From contig JARFQU010000023.1 in assembly GCA_029287595.1 (NCBI GenBank), positions 1-64,000 on the forward strand: a DNA stretch of 64,000 bases, read 5' to 3'. The notes under the pieces are model-generated. The model made no database searches. It was not told the DNA's origin and worked only from the letters and a program-made list of their open reading frames with translations. The translations under genes were made by a program, and so were the position numbers. Positions within the stretch are counted from its first letter, which is position 1, and each line of letters opens with the position of its first letter. The DNA comes from Halioglobus sp. (GTDB taxonomy: Bacteria; Pseudomonadota; Gammaproteobacteria; Pseudomonadales; Halieaceae). Positions 33,796 through 42,324 of the stretch are shown piece after piece.

Positions 33796-34809
33796 ATGCA
33801 GCAAGCAATACTTGAACCCCGGCCCCTTTATGGCATCGGCACCGTCGCACGACTTACGGGCCTGAAACCCGACACCCTGCGGGTATGGGAGCGCCGTTAC
33901 GGTCTCGGAGCCAGCCACAAATCCCAGACCGGGCGCCGGCAGTACACGCAGTCCGACCTGGAGCACCTGCAGCTGGTGGCAGCACTCGTGTCCTCCGGTT
34001 CCCGCATAGGAGAGATAGCCTCATCAGAGCGCAAGACTCTGGAAGTGCTGCTGCGGGGTCGTCCTGCCAAGGCCTCGAACGCGCAACCGCTGCCTGTCGC
34101 AAAGCCCCGGGCCATATTCATCGGGGAGGGTTTGTGCGATTGGCTGGACGAGCACCAGGGTTGCCTGGCCAATGTGGATGCGCACCTGGCGCGCTTTTCT
34201 CTGGCGGACTCAGAACAGGACATCTTCGAGAATATAGAGGGAATCGACTGCCTGGTGGTGCAATGTGTCACGCTGGCCAGCGCCCAGTTGGGCAAAATCC
34301 AGAAGCTGGTGGATAAATTGCAGCCGGGTAAGGTAATTGTCTGCTACCAGTTCTGCAACGAGCGCTGGCTCAAAGAGATAGAGACCTCGGATATACGGGC
34401 GGTCGAATTTCCCCCGGATCCAGCGTATCTGGCATTCGAGATCAATAATTGCGCAGCCGATGCCGAAGTCAGGCAGGGGCAGTTCAACCTGGGGGAGTTG
34501 GTCGAGTCCAAGCCGCGACAGTACTCCGAGCAGGAACTGTCTGCCGCGCGCAGGCTGCAGTCCACCCTGGACTGCGAGTGTCCCAAGCACATTACCGACC
34601 TGGTCCGGGCCCTGGCAAACTTTGAAGAATATTCGGCCAGTTGCTCGGTGGAGAACTGGCGTGATGCTTCGATCCATGCGTGTATATACGCCTATACCGG
34701 GCAGGCTCGCTGGCTAATGGAAAGAGCGTTATCAGCGGTCCTGGAGGGCCGGACAGCAGATTTCTCTGTAGAACTGCAGAAGTTAAAGCAGGCGGAAGCC
34801 GCGGCATAG
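33796..34809 (+). CDS. MerR-family regulator with divergent C-terminal sensor domain
   Basis: This 337-aa protein begins with a MerR helix-turn-helix (residues 11-80: YGIGTVARLTGLKPDTLRVW, ERRYGL, TGRRQYTQSD) of the kind in the CarA/CarH/LitR light regulators. About 250 residues follow with a Rossmann-like stretch (PRAIFIGEGLC; DCLVVQC; KVIVCYQFC) where those proteins bind B12. The cobalamin motif DxHxxG is not seen; the nearest string, DEHQG, is one residue short. It may sense something else or only interact with protein. It is divergent from the sigma factor gene. Confidence 0.82.
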   Translation: MQQAILEPRPLYGIGTVARLTGLKPDTLRVWERRYGLGASHKSQTGRRQYTQSDLEHLQLVAALVSSGSRIGEIASSERKTLEVLLRGRPAKASNAQPLPVAKPRAIFIGEGLCDWLDEHQGCLANVDAHLARFSLADSEQDIFENIEGIDCLVVQCVTLASAQLGKIQKLVDKLQPGKVIVCYQFCNERWLKEIETSDIRAVEFPPDPAYLAFEINNCAADAEVRQGQFNLGELVESKPRQYSEQELSAARRLQSTLDCECPKHITDLVRALANFEEYSASCSVENWRDASIHACIYAYTGQARWLMERALSAVLEGRTADFSVELQKLKQAEAAA

Positions 34810-34924
34810 ACTGGCGCGGCCCTTTGGCCACTGCTGGTAGCAGCCCACAGGTTACACTGGTAGCCAATAGGGATAGAATGTGGTGAGAGTTCCCAGCACG
34901 GGACGTTTTCCATAGGAGTCAGCT

Positions 34925-35092
34925 GTGTCCAGAACCGGACGTGCAGTGGGTATCGCGCTCACGGCAGCCATGTTTGCTTTCAGTACCTACATGTACATGA
35001 ACAGTGGCGACTGGGTGGCCGCTGTATTTGCCCTGGGGAGTCTGGCATACGGGCTCTTTTTCCTTCAGGCCAGCGGGGAATCCTCATCGTGA
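34925..35092 (+). CDS. Small membrane protein, unknown
   Basis: This 55-aa protein starts at GTG behind an AGGAG site and has two hydrophobic helices (about residues 7-22 and 29-48, the second AAVFALGSLAYGLFFL), so it is probably a small inner-membrane protein. Its TGA stop overlaps the GTG start of the next lipoprotein gene (GTGA), showing translational coupling. I recognise no family. Confidence 0.6.
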   Translation: MSRTGRAVGIALTAAMFAFSTYMYMNSGDWVAAVFALGSLAYGLFFLQASGESSS

Positions 35093-35547
35093 ATCAAATG
35101 AGAAGGCATGCATGCTGCGTGATGGTGCTGCTTATGGTATCTGCCTGCGCAACGGTTATGCCGTCCCTGGATCCGCCCAAGGTGACGGTAGACAGTGTCG
35201 AAAGTATTCCCGGGAACGGAGGCGCCCCGCGTTTCAGGATCAAATTGCGTGTCGCCAACCCCAACCAGCAGACCCTGGACATCGCAGGTATCAGCTATGG
35301 CATCGAGATATTAGATGAGGAGCTGATTAGCGGGGTGACTAACGATGTGCCTGAGATCGCAGGTTATACCGAAGAAGTGGTTACCCTGGAGGCCAGCTTG
35401 CAGGTTTTTCAGTTGGTGCGCTTGCTGACCAAGCTGGGGCGTACATCGACAGAGCCACTGCAATACAAGTTTAGCGCCAAGATCGACTTTAACGGGCTGG
35501 TACCCACCCAGCGCATCGAGGAGACGGGCGAACTCGCCCTGAACTGA
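35089..35547 (+). CDS. LEA14-like lipoprotein
   Basis: This 152-aa protein has a signal peptide and a lipobox VSAC (about residues 17-20), then a single LEA14/WHy-type beta-sandwich domain with RFRIKLRVANPNQQTLDI as its mark. Related bacterial lipoproteins are envelope proteins of unknown role. The start is a GTG coupled to the preceding 55-aa gene. It ends three bases from the convergent transporter gene, with no terminator between them. Confidence 0.75.
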   Translation: MNQMRRHACCVMVLLMVSACATVMPSLDPPKVTVDSVESIPGNGGAPRFRIKLRVANPNQQTLDIAGISYGIEILDEELISGVTNDVPEIAGYTEEVVTLEASLQVFQLVRLLTKLGRTSTEPLQYKFSAKIDFNGLVPTQRIEETGELALN

Positions 35548-35550
35548 TCT

Positions 35551-36903
35551 TCAGCCCCACAAAGACTGGGCAAAAATAGCCAGGATAATGACCGGGCAGA
35601 CAAACCTTACATACCCTGGCCAGATCTTCCAGAACAGGCTGTGTTCCACCTCAGGGCTGCCTTTTCGCACCTCCTGCAATACCTTGTCACGGTGCCACAC
35701 CCAGCCGGCATAAATGCAGAACATAAAGCCCAGCAGCGGTTGGCTATAGCGCGTGGTAAATGCGATGACTAAACCGAACAGTGTTTCGAAGTTCAGCAGG
35801 ATGGTGGCGCTGGTAACGGCAATGGCCGCGCCTATGGTACAAACAGCCAATTTTCTGCCCAGGCCGTGCTCTTCGATGACATAGGCCACCGGCACCTCCA
35901 GCATGGAGATGGAAGAGGTCAGGGCGGCGATCGCCATGAGAAAGAAAAAAGTGAAGGACACCACAATCCCGGCCAATCCCATGGTCTTGAACAGTTCGGG
36001 GAGCACGGTGAAAATAAGCGTATCTTCAGAAATCAGTGCGCCTGTTGCGGTATAGATCTCCACGCCGTTATGCAGGGCGACATACATTGCCGGCAGCACC
36101 AGGAAACCCGCCAGGACCGCGATAGAGATGTCCACCAGGGTAACCAGGCCGCCTACCACGGGCAGGTTTTCCTCGTCGCTGATATAAGATCCATAGATCA
36201 GCATGGTGCCAACACCCAGGGAAAGCGAAAAAAATGCTGATCCCATTGCCGCGATAATCAGCTTGGGGCTCAGGGCGCGATCAAAATCAGGCAGCAGGTA
36301 AACCTTCAAGCCCTCCATCGCGCCGTCCAGTGTAAAGACATATAACACCAGCAGAACCAGTGTCACCAGCAGCAAGGGCATCAGGCGCGCTGACCAGCGC
36401 TCTATGCCGTCGCGCACTCCGGCGGAGATGATAGCGACGGTCATCACCATGAAGGCGCACATGAACAGGATATTACGCGGCATACCAAAGGACACCAGCC
36501 ACTGGGCGAAATCCTGCATGCCGAACAGTTGCGCGAGTGATGACAGGCAAAAAGCTATCATCCAGCCGGCAACAATGGCGTAGAAACTGAGAATCAGGCT
36601 GGCGACAATAAAACCGATAATACCGACGGTGGCACCGATGTTGCGTGAAATCGGAGCGGAGGAAACCATCCTGAGTGCATTTACAGCGTTTGCATGGGCG
36701 TGACGCCCGATAATCAACTCGGCCATTAAGGCCGGGTAGGCGAGAGTGAAAGCCAATACCAGGTAAACCAGCAGAAACGCTGCGCCACCGTTGCTGGCAG
36801 CCTGGGTCGGAAAGCCCCAGATATTGCCCAGCCCGACTGCGCTGCCCGCGGCGGCCATTACAAAGCCGAAACGCGAGCTGAATTCTCCTCTACTGGATGC
36901 CAT
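35551..36903 (-). CDS. Sodium-dependent transporter, NSS/SNF family
   Basis: This 450-aa inner-membrane symporter belongs to the neurotransmitter:sodium symporter family, which takes up amino acids or related compounds with Na+. Helix 1 carries the sodium and substrate-site sequence FVMAAAGSAVGLGNIWGFP (about residues 14-32). About eleven helices are predicted, as in other bacterial members such as MhsT. The substrate cannot be read from the sequence. Use of a Na+ gradient fits with the Na+-NQR pump in this genome. Confidence 0.9.
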   Translation of the reverse strand: MASSRGEFSSRFGFVMAAAGSAVGLGNIWGFPTQAASNGGAAFLLVYLVLAFTLAYPALMAELIIGRHAHANAVNALRMVSSAPISRNIGATVGIIGFIVASLILSFYAIVAGWMIAFCLSSLAQLFGMQDFAQWLVSFGMPRNILFMCAFMVMTVAIISAGVRDGIERWSARLMPLLLVTLVLLVLYVFTLDGAMEGLKVYLLPDFDRALSPKLIIAAMGSAFFSLSLGVGTMLIYGSYISDEENLPVVGGLVTLVDISIAVLAGFLVLPAMYVALHNGVEIYTATGALISEDTLIFTVLPELFKTMGLAGIVVSFTFFFLMAIAALTSSISMLEVPVAYVIEEHGLGRKLAVCTIGAAIAVTSATILLNFETLFGLVIAFTTRYSQPLLGFMFCIYAGWVWHRDKVLQEVRKGSPEVEHSLFWKIWPGYVRFVCPVIILAIFAQSLWG

Positions 36904-36972
36904 GAGGCCCCCTTGTTATTTCATTGTTATTCCCGGCTGAGTTTATCATGAACCCGAGGCATCACAGCCACC

Positions 36973-39900
36973 TTAATTGGCGAGAGTGGCCTGGCACGGT
37001 TGTATACCTTTATCAGATGCCTGGCCGCCCTGGCCGAACAGTCGCATGGCGATCTTTGGAATCAACAGCAACGCCTGGGCGGAAGCATCCGCCGCTGCGC
37101 TAATAGGGGAAATGGTCGGCCGCGGGTTGCTCATGTCACCCCTTAGCCTGACTTCAGACGGAATCTGGAACGATCTGGAACGGGAAAGCGGTACGATGGT
37201 GAGATCCATCTTCTGCCTCGGTAAATCAAATACACCCTTGCCGGTGGCCAGCATTCGCGCGGTCTCTATGTAGATGCTGTCGGTGGTGGCAACTCCGTCC
37301 TCCAGTTGAAACCTGGCCATGGTGCAATCCAGGTGGGTTGATTTTTCCAGTGCCGCCCCGGAATAGATCCACGCCAGAAGATCGGTTGCAAGAACATCGT
37401 ATGCCGCACCCCGGATTACCGTGTTTTCCAGTGCGACAGCCACGCTACCGTCGAGACTTGCCAGCAGTGCTGCCGTATCCCGGCCTGTAGCAGATATGCC
37501 ACCTCGGGCAGTCATTGTCCCTGTGATATCACTGGGAGCGCCCATGTCCCTGGACAGGGTAAACAGGGGTATTGCCAACACTTCGCCCGCCAGGCTGACG
37601 AAAGGCGGTGACGCGTTCAGATCGATAATACCGCGGATTTCCGCCAGCGCATCGTCGTAGACGATGCTGAACTGGCGCAATGTGTAGCGCCTGTCACTGC
37701 CGGTGACATGCATATTGAGGCTGTCGATATTGGTGTTTTCCCCGGTAACGCCATCGATCTGCACCTGAACATCAACAGGATACTCAGGCGCCTGCTCCAG
37801 CAGTTTTTCGAGCAGGGTTTTCGGTTCGCTGTCGATGAGTTCGGCTGGCGCGTAGTCCTCGCCGGACTGTGCTTGCAAGCCGAGATCTGCCAGATACAGT
37901 TGGGGTGTATTGATCTGCGCCTCGACCCCGGTAACCCTGCTGTCCCGATACCCTACGGTAAACTCTGCGGACAGGTCAGTCTTGCCCGTCAGCGTACGCA
38001 AGGACAGATCGATATCCTGCGGCGTGGTTTCTATTGCTAACGTAGCATCAGTTGCGGCAATGCGCAGTCCTGTCAGTGCTTCAAGCAGGTCCTGGTCCCG
38101 TATCGAGATATGTGCGTCCAGGTCCGCGGTGGTAAGCCCGGTGAGATCGTCTATATTGCCATCGCCTGAAGCTTCTATTGGTCCCCCGGGTGGTGTGGTG
38201 TGGAATTTTAGCCCACGCACCTGCCACTGCTCTTTTTCATCGGCGATGGTAAAGCTGGCGTTTAGATAGCCCAGGGTTCTGGGAAACTGGAAGTCGGACA
38301 TCAGGGCCGTCAGTGAGTGCCGAATGTCTACGCCCTCCAGCGTATTTTTCAGGCGCACCCCACTGCCGTTGGCGATATCTCGCACACTACCCCGGGACTG
38401 TAGATGAAAGTCATCGCCATCGATAGCCAGGGCGATATCGCTGAGCCCGGCCAGGTTTCCCTGCTGCCGCAGGCTGGCCACCATATGCACTGCGCCCAGT
38501 ACCGGGATTTCCCGCTCTACATATTGCGAGAGGACGCTGGTATCGCTAAGGGTGATATCCACGTGAGCAGACGCAGCCTGTAGCGTACGCTCTTCAGTGC
38601 CCGGCGTATATTGTGCCCTGATATCTGAGATGCTAGCGGTCATGTCAGGAGTGTTCGCCGTTATTTCGCCGCTGGTAACCTGAATGTCGCTGCCGCTGCC
38701 GCGCAGGGCGAGGCGGGCACTGATTTCATGGTGAGGTGGAATCGCTAATTTCTCTATGGGCGGAAGATGCTGGCTGTCCGGCGTAAAGGCACTGACATTG
38801 AGATCCAGACCTTTTATGGAATTCAATCCTACCGAGGCCGTATTGGCGATTTCACTGATAGCACCTTCAACCCGCAGCGAAAGCGCGTTTTTGCTACCCA
38901 TTTCCAGGAGTATATTACTCAAACTGATAGTCTCAGTGCTGCCGCGTGTAATCCAGCTCGCTCGCCAGGGACCCGGATCATATGGGATTTGCCCCAGCCA
39001 GGGCGCCATTACCTCCAGGGATGGCCCGTGCGCATCAACCCGAATTTCGTTGTCCGAAGCCACTGCGGAGCCTTCGTGAAGAGATTCCAGCTTGCCACTG
39101 ATATTCACACCGAGACCCTGTTCGCTTTGCGTAATGAGGATGAAATCTTCAATCCTCGGATCTTCAAGTGAACCCGATAAATTGACACTCGCCTGGGCAC
39201 GTCCCAGCTCGGCAATATCCATGTCCAGCCAGTTCACCAGGTATTTGAGGGAGTCCATCTCGCCGGCCGCGATCAGTTCGATCTGATTTTCCCCCGAGAG
39301 TGTGTAGTGCAGTTCGCCGGCAGCCTCGAAACCGTAGGAGGGCATATTGTCCAGGGTCATGCTGGCGTCGGATAGGGTAAAGCCTTTGCTATCGCCGTGC
39401 AGGCGCGCCGCAATTTGCAGGGAGCCCTGTAAAACAATGTCACTGTTGACACCTTTGAGGAATTCGCTGATATCGCGATAGCTGGCCAGTGCCGAAAAAT
39501 CATAGGTAAATGCCGTTGCTCCACCGGAAACAACGCCTTCAAGTGTCACTTTGCTGTCGCTCGCAACGGCGTGAAAACTGGATCTTAACTCCAGCCTTTC
39601 GATCCGCTCCTCGCTGGAAAACGCCAATATATCCAGTGTGGCCTGCAGTGGCTCGCCGTCGTAGTCCGCCAAAGCACTGGCCTGGAAGTGCTCCTCTTCA
39701 AGACGGGCCCCCATGACGTCCTTAAGCGGGAAAATCCAGGTGTTTTCAGCGGCAGTGATCAGGTGTACCTGGCCGATGGCTAATTTCTCAGGCAGCCAGT
39801 CGGCCAACTGCAACCATGTTTGGGGCTCGGGGTTACTGGTTTCATTATTTTCAGATACATAGATCGACAACTGGGTAGCGCTCAGTGATGTATTACGTAA

Positions 39901-40182
39901 GCGTCCCGATACAATGTCGTGGAGTGTTGTTGCTACGTCCAGGCCGATGACGCTGAACAGCGGCGGCCCCTGCGTATCCTTGGGGATGAGGTGCAGTTCA
40001 TCTGCCCTCATCTCACCGCCGTACAGGTTGATGACAGGGTTTTTCAGTTCCAGGCGCAGTTCGGTAAATGTCGCCACTGCCCACTGGGTGAGGCCCAGCA
40101 CCGCAGCTGGCGAGCGCAGAGCAAAGGCGCCAATTACCAGCAGCAGTGGCAGCGCGGCTAAGCTGATATAGAGTCTTCGCAT
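36973..40182 (-). CDS. AsmA-like giant envelope protein
   Basis: This protein (about 1069 aa) has one N-terminal membrane helix (about residues 3-24) and then a very long periplasmic part of repeating beta-strand blocks. It ends in an AsmA-type C-terminal region (DLPRQKMDLTIVPLSRSRSF followed by LRGDMSNPRPTISP). AsmA/TamB/YhdP-type proteins are thought to form hydrophobic grooves that carry phospholipids between the membranes. The ATG at 40182 places the signal anchor at the N-terminus; a longer reading adds 25 unlikely residues. It stands alone, between the transporter gene and tRNA-Leu. Confidence 0.82.
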   Translation of the reverse strand: MRRLYISLAALPLLLVIGAFALRSPAAVLGLTQWAVATFTELRLELKNPVINLYGGEMRADELHLIPKDTQGPPLFSVIGLDVATTLHDIVSGRLRNTSLSATQLSIYVSENNETSNPEPQTWLQLADWLPEKLAIGQVHLITAAENTWIFPLKDVMGARLEEEHFQASALADYDGEPLQATLDILAFSSEERIERLELRSSFHAVASDSKVTLEGVVSGGATAFTYDFSALASYRDISEFLKGVNSDIVLQGSLQIAARLHGDSKGFTLSDASMTLDNMPSYGFEAAGELHYTLSGENQIELIAAGEMDSLKYLVNWLDMDIAELGRAQASVNLSGSLEDPRIEDFILITQSEQGLGVNISGKLESLHEGSAVASDNEIRVDAHGPSLEVMAPWLGQIPYDPGPWRASWITRGSTETISLSNILLEMGSKNALSLRVEGAISEIANTASVGLNSIKGLDLNVSAFTPDSQHLPPIEKLAIPPHHEISARLALRGSGSDIQVTSGEITANTPDMTASISDIRAQYTPGTEERTLQAASAHVDITLSDTSVLSQYVEREIPVLGAVHMVASLRQQGNLAGLSDIALAIDGDDFHLQSRGSVRDIANGSGVRLKNTLEGVDIRHSLTALMSDFQFPRTLGYLNASFTIADEKEQWQVRGLKFHTTPPGGPIEASGDGNIDDLTGLTTADLDAHISIRDQDLLEALTGLRIAATDATLAIETTPQDIDLSLRTLTGKTDLSAEFTVGYRDSRVTGVEAQINTPQLYLADLGLQAQSGEDYAPAELIDSEPKTLLEKLLEQAPEYPVDVQVQIDGVTGENTNIDSLNMHVTGSDRRYTLRQFSIVYDDALAEIRGIIDLNASPPFVSLAGEVLAIPLFTLSRDMGAPSDITGTMTARGGISATGRDTAALLASLDGSVAVALENTVIRGAAYDVLATDLLAWIYSGAALEKSTHLDCTMARFQLEDGVATTDSIYIETARMLATGKGVFDLPRQKMDLTIVPLSRSRSFQIPSEVRLRGDMSNPRPTISPISAAADASAQALLLIPKIAMRLFGQGGQASDKGIQPCQATLAN

Positions 40183-40270
40183 CTGGTGTATGCAGGGCCT
40201 TGTGATGCTGCGATTGTAGCATGTCAATTTAGCCGCAGGTCTTTGCGGATGTTTCACGCAAAAGAAATTA

Positions 40271-40279
40271 TGGTATGAT
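40271..40279 (+). promoter_or_regulatory. Extended -10 promoter of tRNA-Leu
   Basis: TGGTATGAT at 40271-40279 is an extended -10 element (TG-n-TATGAT) with no good -35. It is followed by a GC-rich stretch and lies about 40 bases before the tRNA-Leu gene. Confidence 0.55.
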
Positions 40280-40320
40280 TCTGCCGCCTCGTATCAGGGG
40301 CCTTCAGAAATTTCCATCCT

Positions 40321-40407
40321 GCCCGGGTGGTGAAATTGGTAGACACAGGAGACTTAAAATCTCCCGGCCTAACGGCTGTACCGGTTCGATTCCGGTCCCG
40401 GGCACCA
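40321..40407 (+). tRNA. tRNA-Leu(TAA)
   Basis: This is an 87-base class II tRNA. The acceptor GCCCGGG pairs with CCCGGGC, the anticodon stem GGAGA/TCTCC holds loop CTTAAAA with anticodon TAA, the variable arm is long (CGGCCTAACGGCTG region), and the T arm contains GGTTCGATTCC. The end ACCA encodes CCA. In E. coli this tRNA follows tRNA-Gly and tRNA-Cys; here it is separate. Confidence 0.95.
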
Positions 40408-40599
40408 AAAATTCAGTGCTGAAAATAATCTTATAACCAGGGTTTGCTCAAAATGATTAGCCTGGGCAATCCGGGCTAACTATTCTGGCGCACATTTACT
40501 CATAAGCTGGGGCAGACCAGCTATTGAAGCAGCGCCCCTGGGGAAATCCCCTGGCAGCTCCGCTGGCGTCCTTGCTATACCGCGCAATTTAAAGTAGGG

Positions 40600-40623
40600 T
40601 ATCAAACAGTTGGATATCAAACA
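40600..40623. repeat. TATCAAACA direct repeat before marR
   Basis: TATCAAACA occurs at 40600-40608 and 40615-40623, a 15-base period, ending 26 bases before the MarR start. It is a candidate autoregulatory site. The rest of the gap from tRNA-Leu (40408-40599) shows nothing I can name. Confidence 0.4.
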
Positions 40624-40649
40624 TATATGGCCATAAGGGAACGCTGCAA

Positions 40650-41141
40650 ATGACCCGGGAAAACCCACAACTGGGCAATCTGGACAAAATGTTGGGGGTA
40701 GAGCTGCGTATTGCACAAATTCTCGCTGATAGGCTTTTTACCTCTTCGCAGCAACTGCGTATGGCCCCCGGTCACTACACGGTGCTGTCTCTTATCAAGC
40801 TGAATCCGGCCATCAACCAAAGCAAACTGGCGCATTGCATGTACCTGGACCGGTCGAGCATGGTGCCCATCCTCGACCAACTGGAAAAGAAAGGCTGGAT
40901 TGAGCGGAAACGCCCACCCAATGACCGACGTTCACATGCGCTGTACCTGACCAGCGCTGGACGCGCCGCGTTAAAGCATGCCGATCGGGAGGTTCATAAG
41001 CTGGAAGATTCCATCGCAGCCAAAATGGGCCACGATGACTGCGCTAGCTTACTCGCCCTGATCAAGAAATTTCAAACTGCACTACTGGCAATACAGATTG
41101 CTGATACTAATAAAGAGACCGCTAATGACAACAAACACTGA
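40650..41141 (+). CDS. MarR-family transcriptional regulator
   Basis: This 163-aa protein has the winged helix-turn-helix of MarR regulators: recognition region INQSKLAHCMYLDRSSMVPILDQL and wing IERKRPPNDRRSHALYLTSAG, which includes the conserved D-R-R. Such proteins usually repress a nearby operon and release on binding a small aromatic ligand. An AAGGGA site precedes the ATG. Its end overlaps the start of the PrnB-like gene, so it is probably the first gene of that operon and its controller. The ligand is unknown. Confidence 0.9.
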   Translation: MTRENPQLGNLDKMLGVELRIAQILADRLFTSSQQLRMAPGHYTVLSLIKLNPAINQSKLAHCMYLDRSSMVPILDQLEKKGWIERKRPPNDRRSHALYLTSAGRAALKHADREVHKLEDSIAAKMGHDDCASLLALIKKFQTALLAIQIADTNKETANDNKH

Positions 41142-42300
41142 GACATTCGACCGCTGGATCCGCAGTGATTTCGTTCACCTCAATTCAGCGCTGGAGGAGC
41201 TGTACTTCGCAAGTGACAATCCCGAGGATGTTGAAGGTACCGGCGAGGAAATCAAAAAGCAGCTGGTGGAGGACGGTAAAACGCATATAGTTGAGCTCCT
41301 GAAGGAGGGTAATACGGACGAAGGTTTCGATGCCGGCTTTGATCTGCTGGGGAATGTTGGCTTTTACATGGCAGCCTGCCGGCGCCATGAAATTACTGAG
41401 CCTTCCCGCGAGACAAAGTCTCCTCTGGTAGAAGCATCAGCCCTCTCCATGCAACTTGGTGCCTCACTTGGGGTGGTGCCACGCTTTGCATCTGCTCACC
41501 TGGAAACCCACAACAAGGCTGTTAACGGAGTGTATAAGACATTCACTTCACTGGAAGACGAAGCAACCTTTATAGATTACAACACCCGCGCCGCCTTATC
41601 ATATATCCGCGCCTCTGAAGCTCTGCTGCGCACGCTACCACTGGGTGTCTCTCACCCCATCACGGCAGATTTGCTGAAAGCCGCTACCGCCGCCCTACAG
41701 GATGTGATCAGCTCCAATACTGAATTGTTCGAAAAATTGGATGTAGACCGCTTTTTCTACTGCGTGCGGCCCTACTATAAAACCCACCGAGTGGGTTTGC
41801 GCGAATACCGCGGTGCCAACGCGGGTGACTTCGCCGGTATCAACGTGATCGACCTGTTGCTTGGTTTGTGCCGTGCCGACGACCCCTATTACTCCCAGCT
41901 ACTGGTAGACAAGTTCCTGTTCATGACGCCGCAGGATCAGCTTGTACTGCGAGACTGCATGCGCCAGGAGAGTCTCCTGGACGCATTTTTGGTTGAACGG
42001 GAGAGCAATAGCAGTGAGGCATGGTTCCAGCGCAACGCGGCACTTTTCCTGGAGGCCTGCGAAGCGCATGGACTCACCGCCTTGCAGCATCATGAAAAGT
42101 TGGTGGCAAAATTCATTGAAGACCCCGCATTCTCAAAAGGATTGATGGAGCGCAAGGGTCTTACCGCCAGCGGTCCGCCCTTACCGGTGCTCTTGAAGTC
42201 GCTGCGCAAGCTGGCCGACCTGCGCTCAGCGGCCGAGCGCGACGACATTCCCAGCCGATACAGGGAGATTCAGTTGTTGCGAGAAAGCCTGACCTCTTAG
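41125..42300 (+). CDS. PrnB-like protein (DUF1864, indoleamine dioxygenase superfamily)
   Basis: This 391-aa protein resembles the PrnB/DUF1864 family, a heme-binding branch of the indoleamine/tryptophan 2,3-dioxygenase superfamily. PrnB rearranges 7-chlorotryptophan in pyrrolnitrin synthesis; other members, such as a Shewanella protein of known structure, have unknown reactions. The conserved core is RFFYCVRPYYKTHRVGLREY followed by RGANAGDFAGINVIDLLLG (about residues 209-247). His322 or His323 in TALQHHEKLVAKF is a candidate heme ligand by position, which is inference. The ATG at 41125 overlaps the end of marR. A kynureninase-like enzyme follows, suggesting a tryptophan or indole pathway. 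Confidence 0.7.
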   Translation: MTTNTETFDRWIRSDFVHLNSALEELYFASDNPEDVEGTGEEIKKQLVEDGKTHIVELLKEGNTDEGFDAGFDLLGNVGFYMAACRRHEITEPSRETKSPLVEASALSMQLGASLGVVPRFASAHLETHNKAVNGVYKTFTSLEDEATFIDYNTRAALSYIRASEALLRTLPLGVSHPITADLLKAATAALQDVISSNTELFEKLDVDRFFYCVRPYYKTHRVGLREYRGANAGDFAGINVIDLLLGLCRADDPYYSQLLVDKFLFMTPQDQLVLRDCMRQESLLDAFLVERESNSSEAWFQRNAALFLEACEAHGLTALQHHEKLVAKFIEDPAFSKGLMERKGLTASGPPLPVLLKSLRKLADLRSAAERDDIPSRYREIQLLRESLTS

Positions 42301-42324
42301 GCGCAAATAAGGGAGTATTCAGTC

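Noticed and set aside
34130-34180. B12-binding motif in the MerR protein (DEHQGCL)
   Set aside because: The spacing is DxHxG, one residue short of DxHxxG, and the surrounding pattern does not match cobalamin domains.
40540-40560. Inverted repeat CCCCTGGGGAAATCCCC as a terminator of tRNA-Leu
   Set aside because: The stem is short, overlaps alternative pairings and has no T-run, and it lies about 130 bases past the tRNA.
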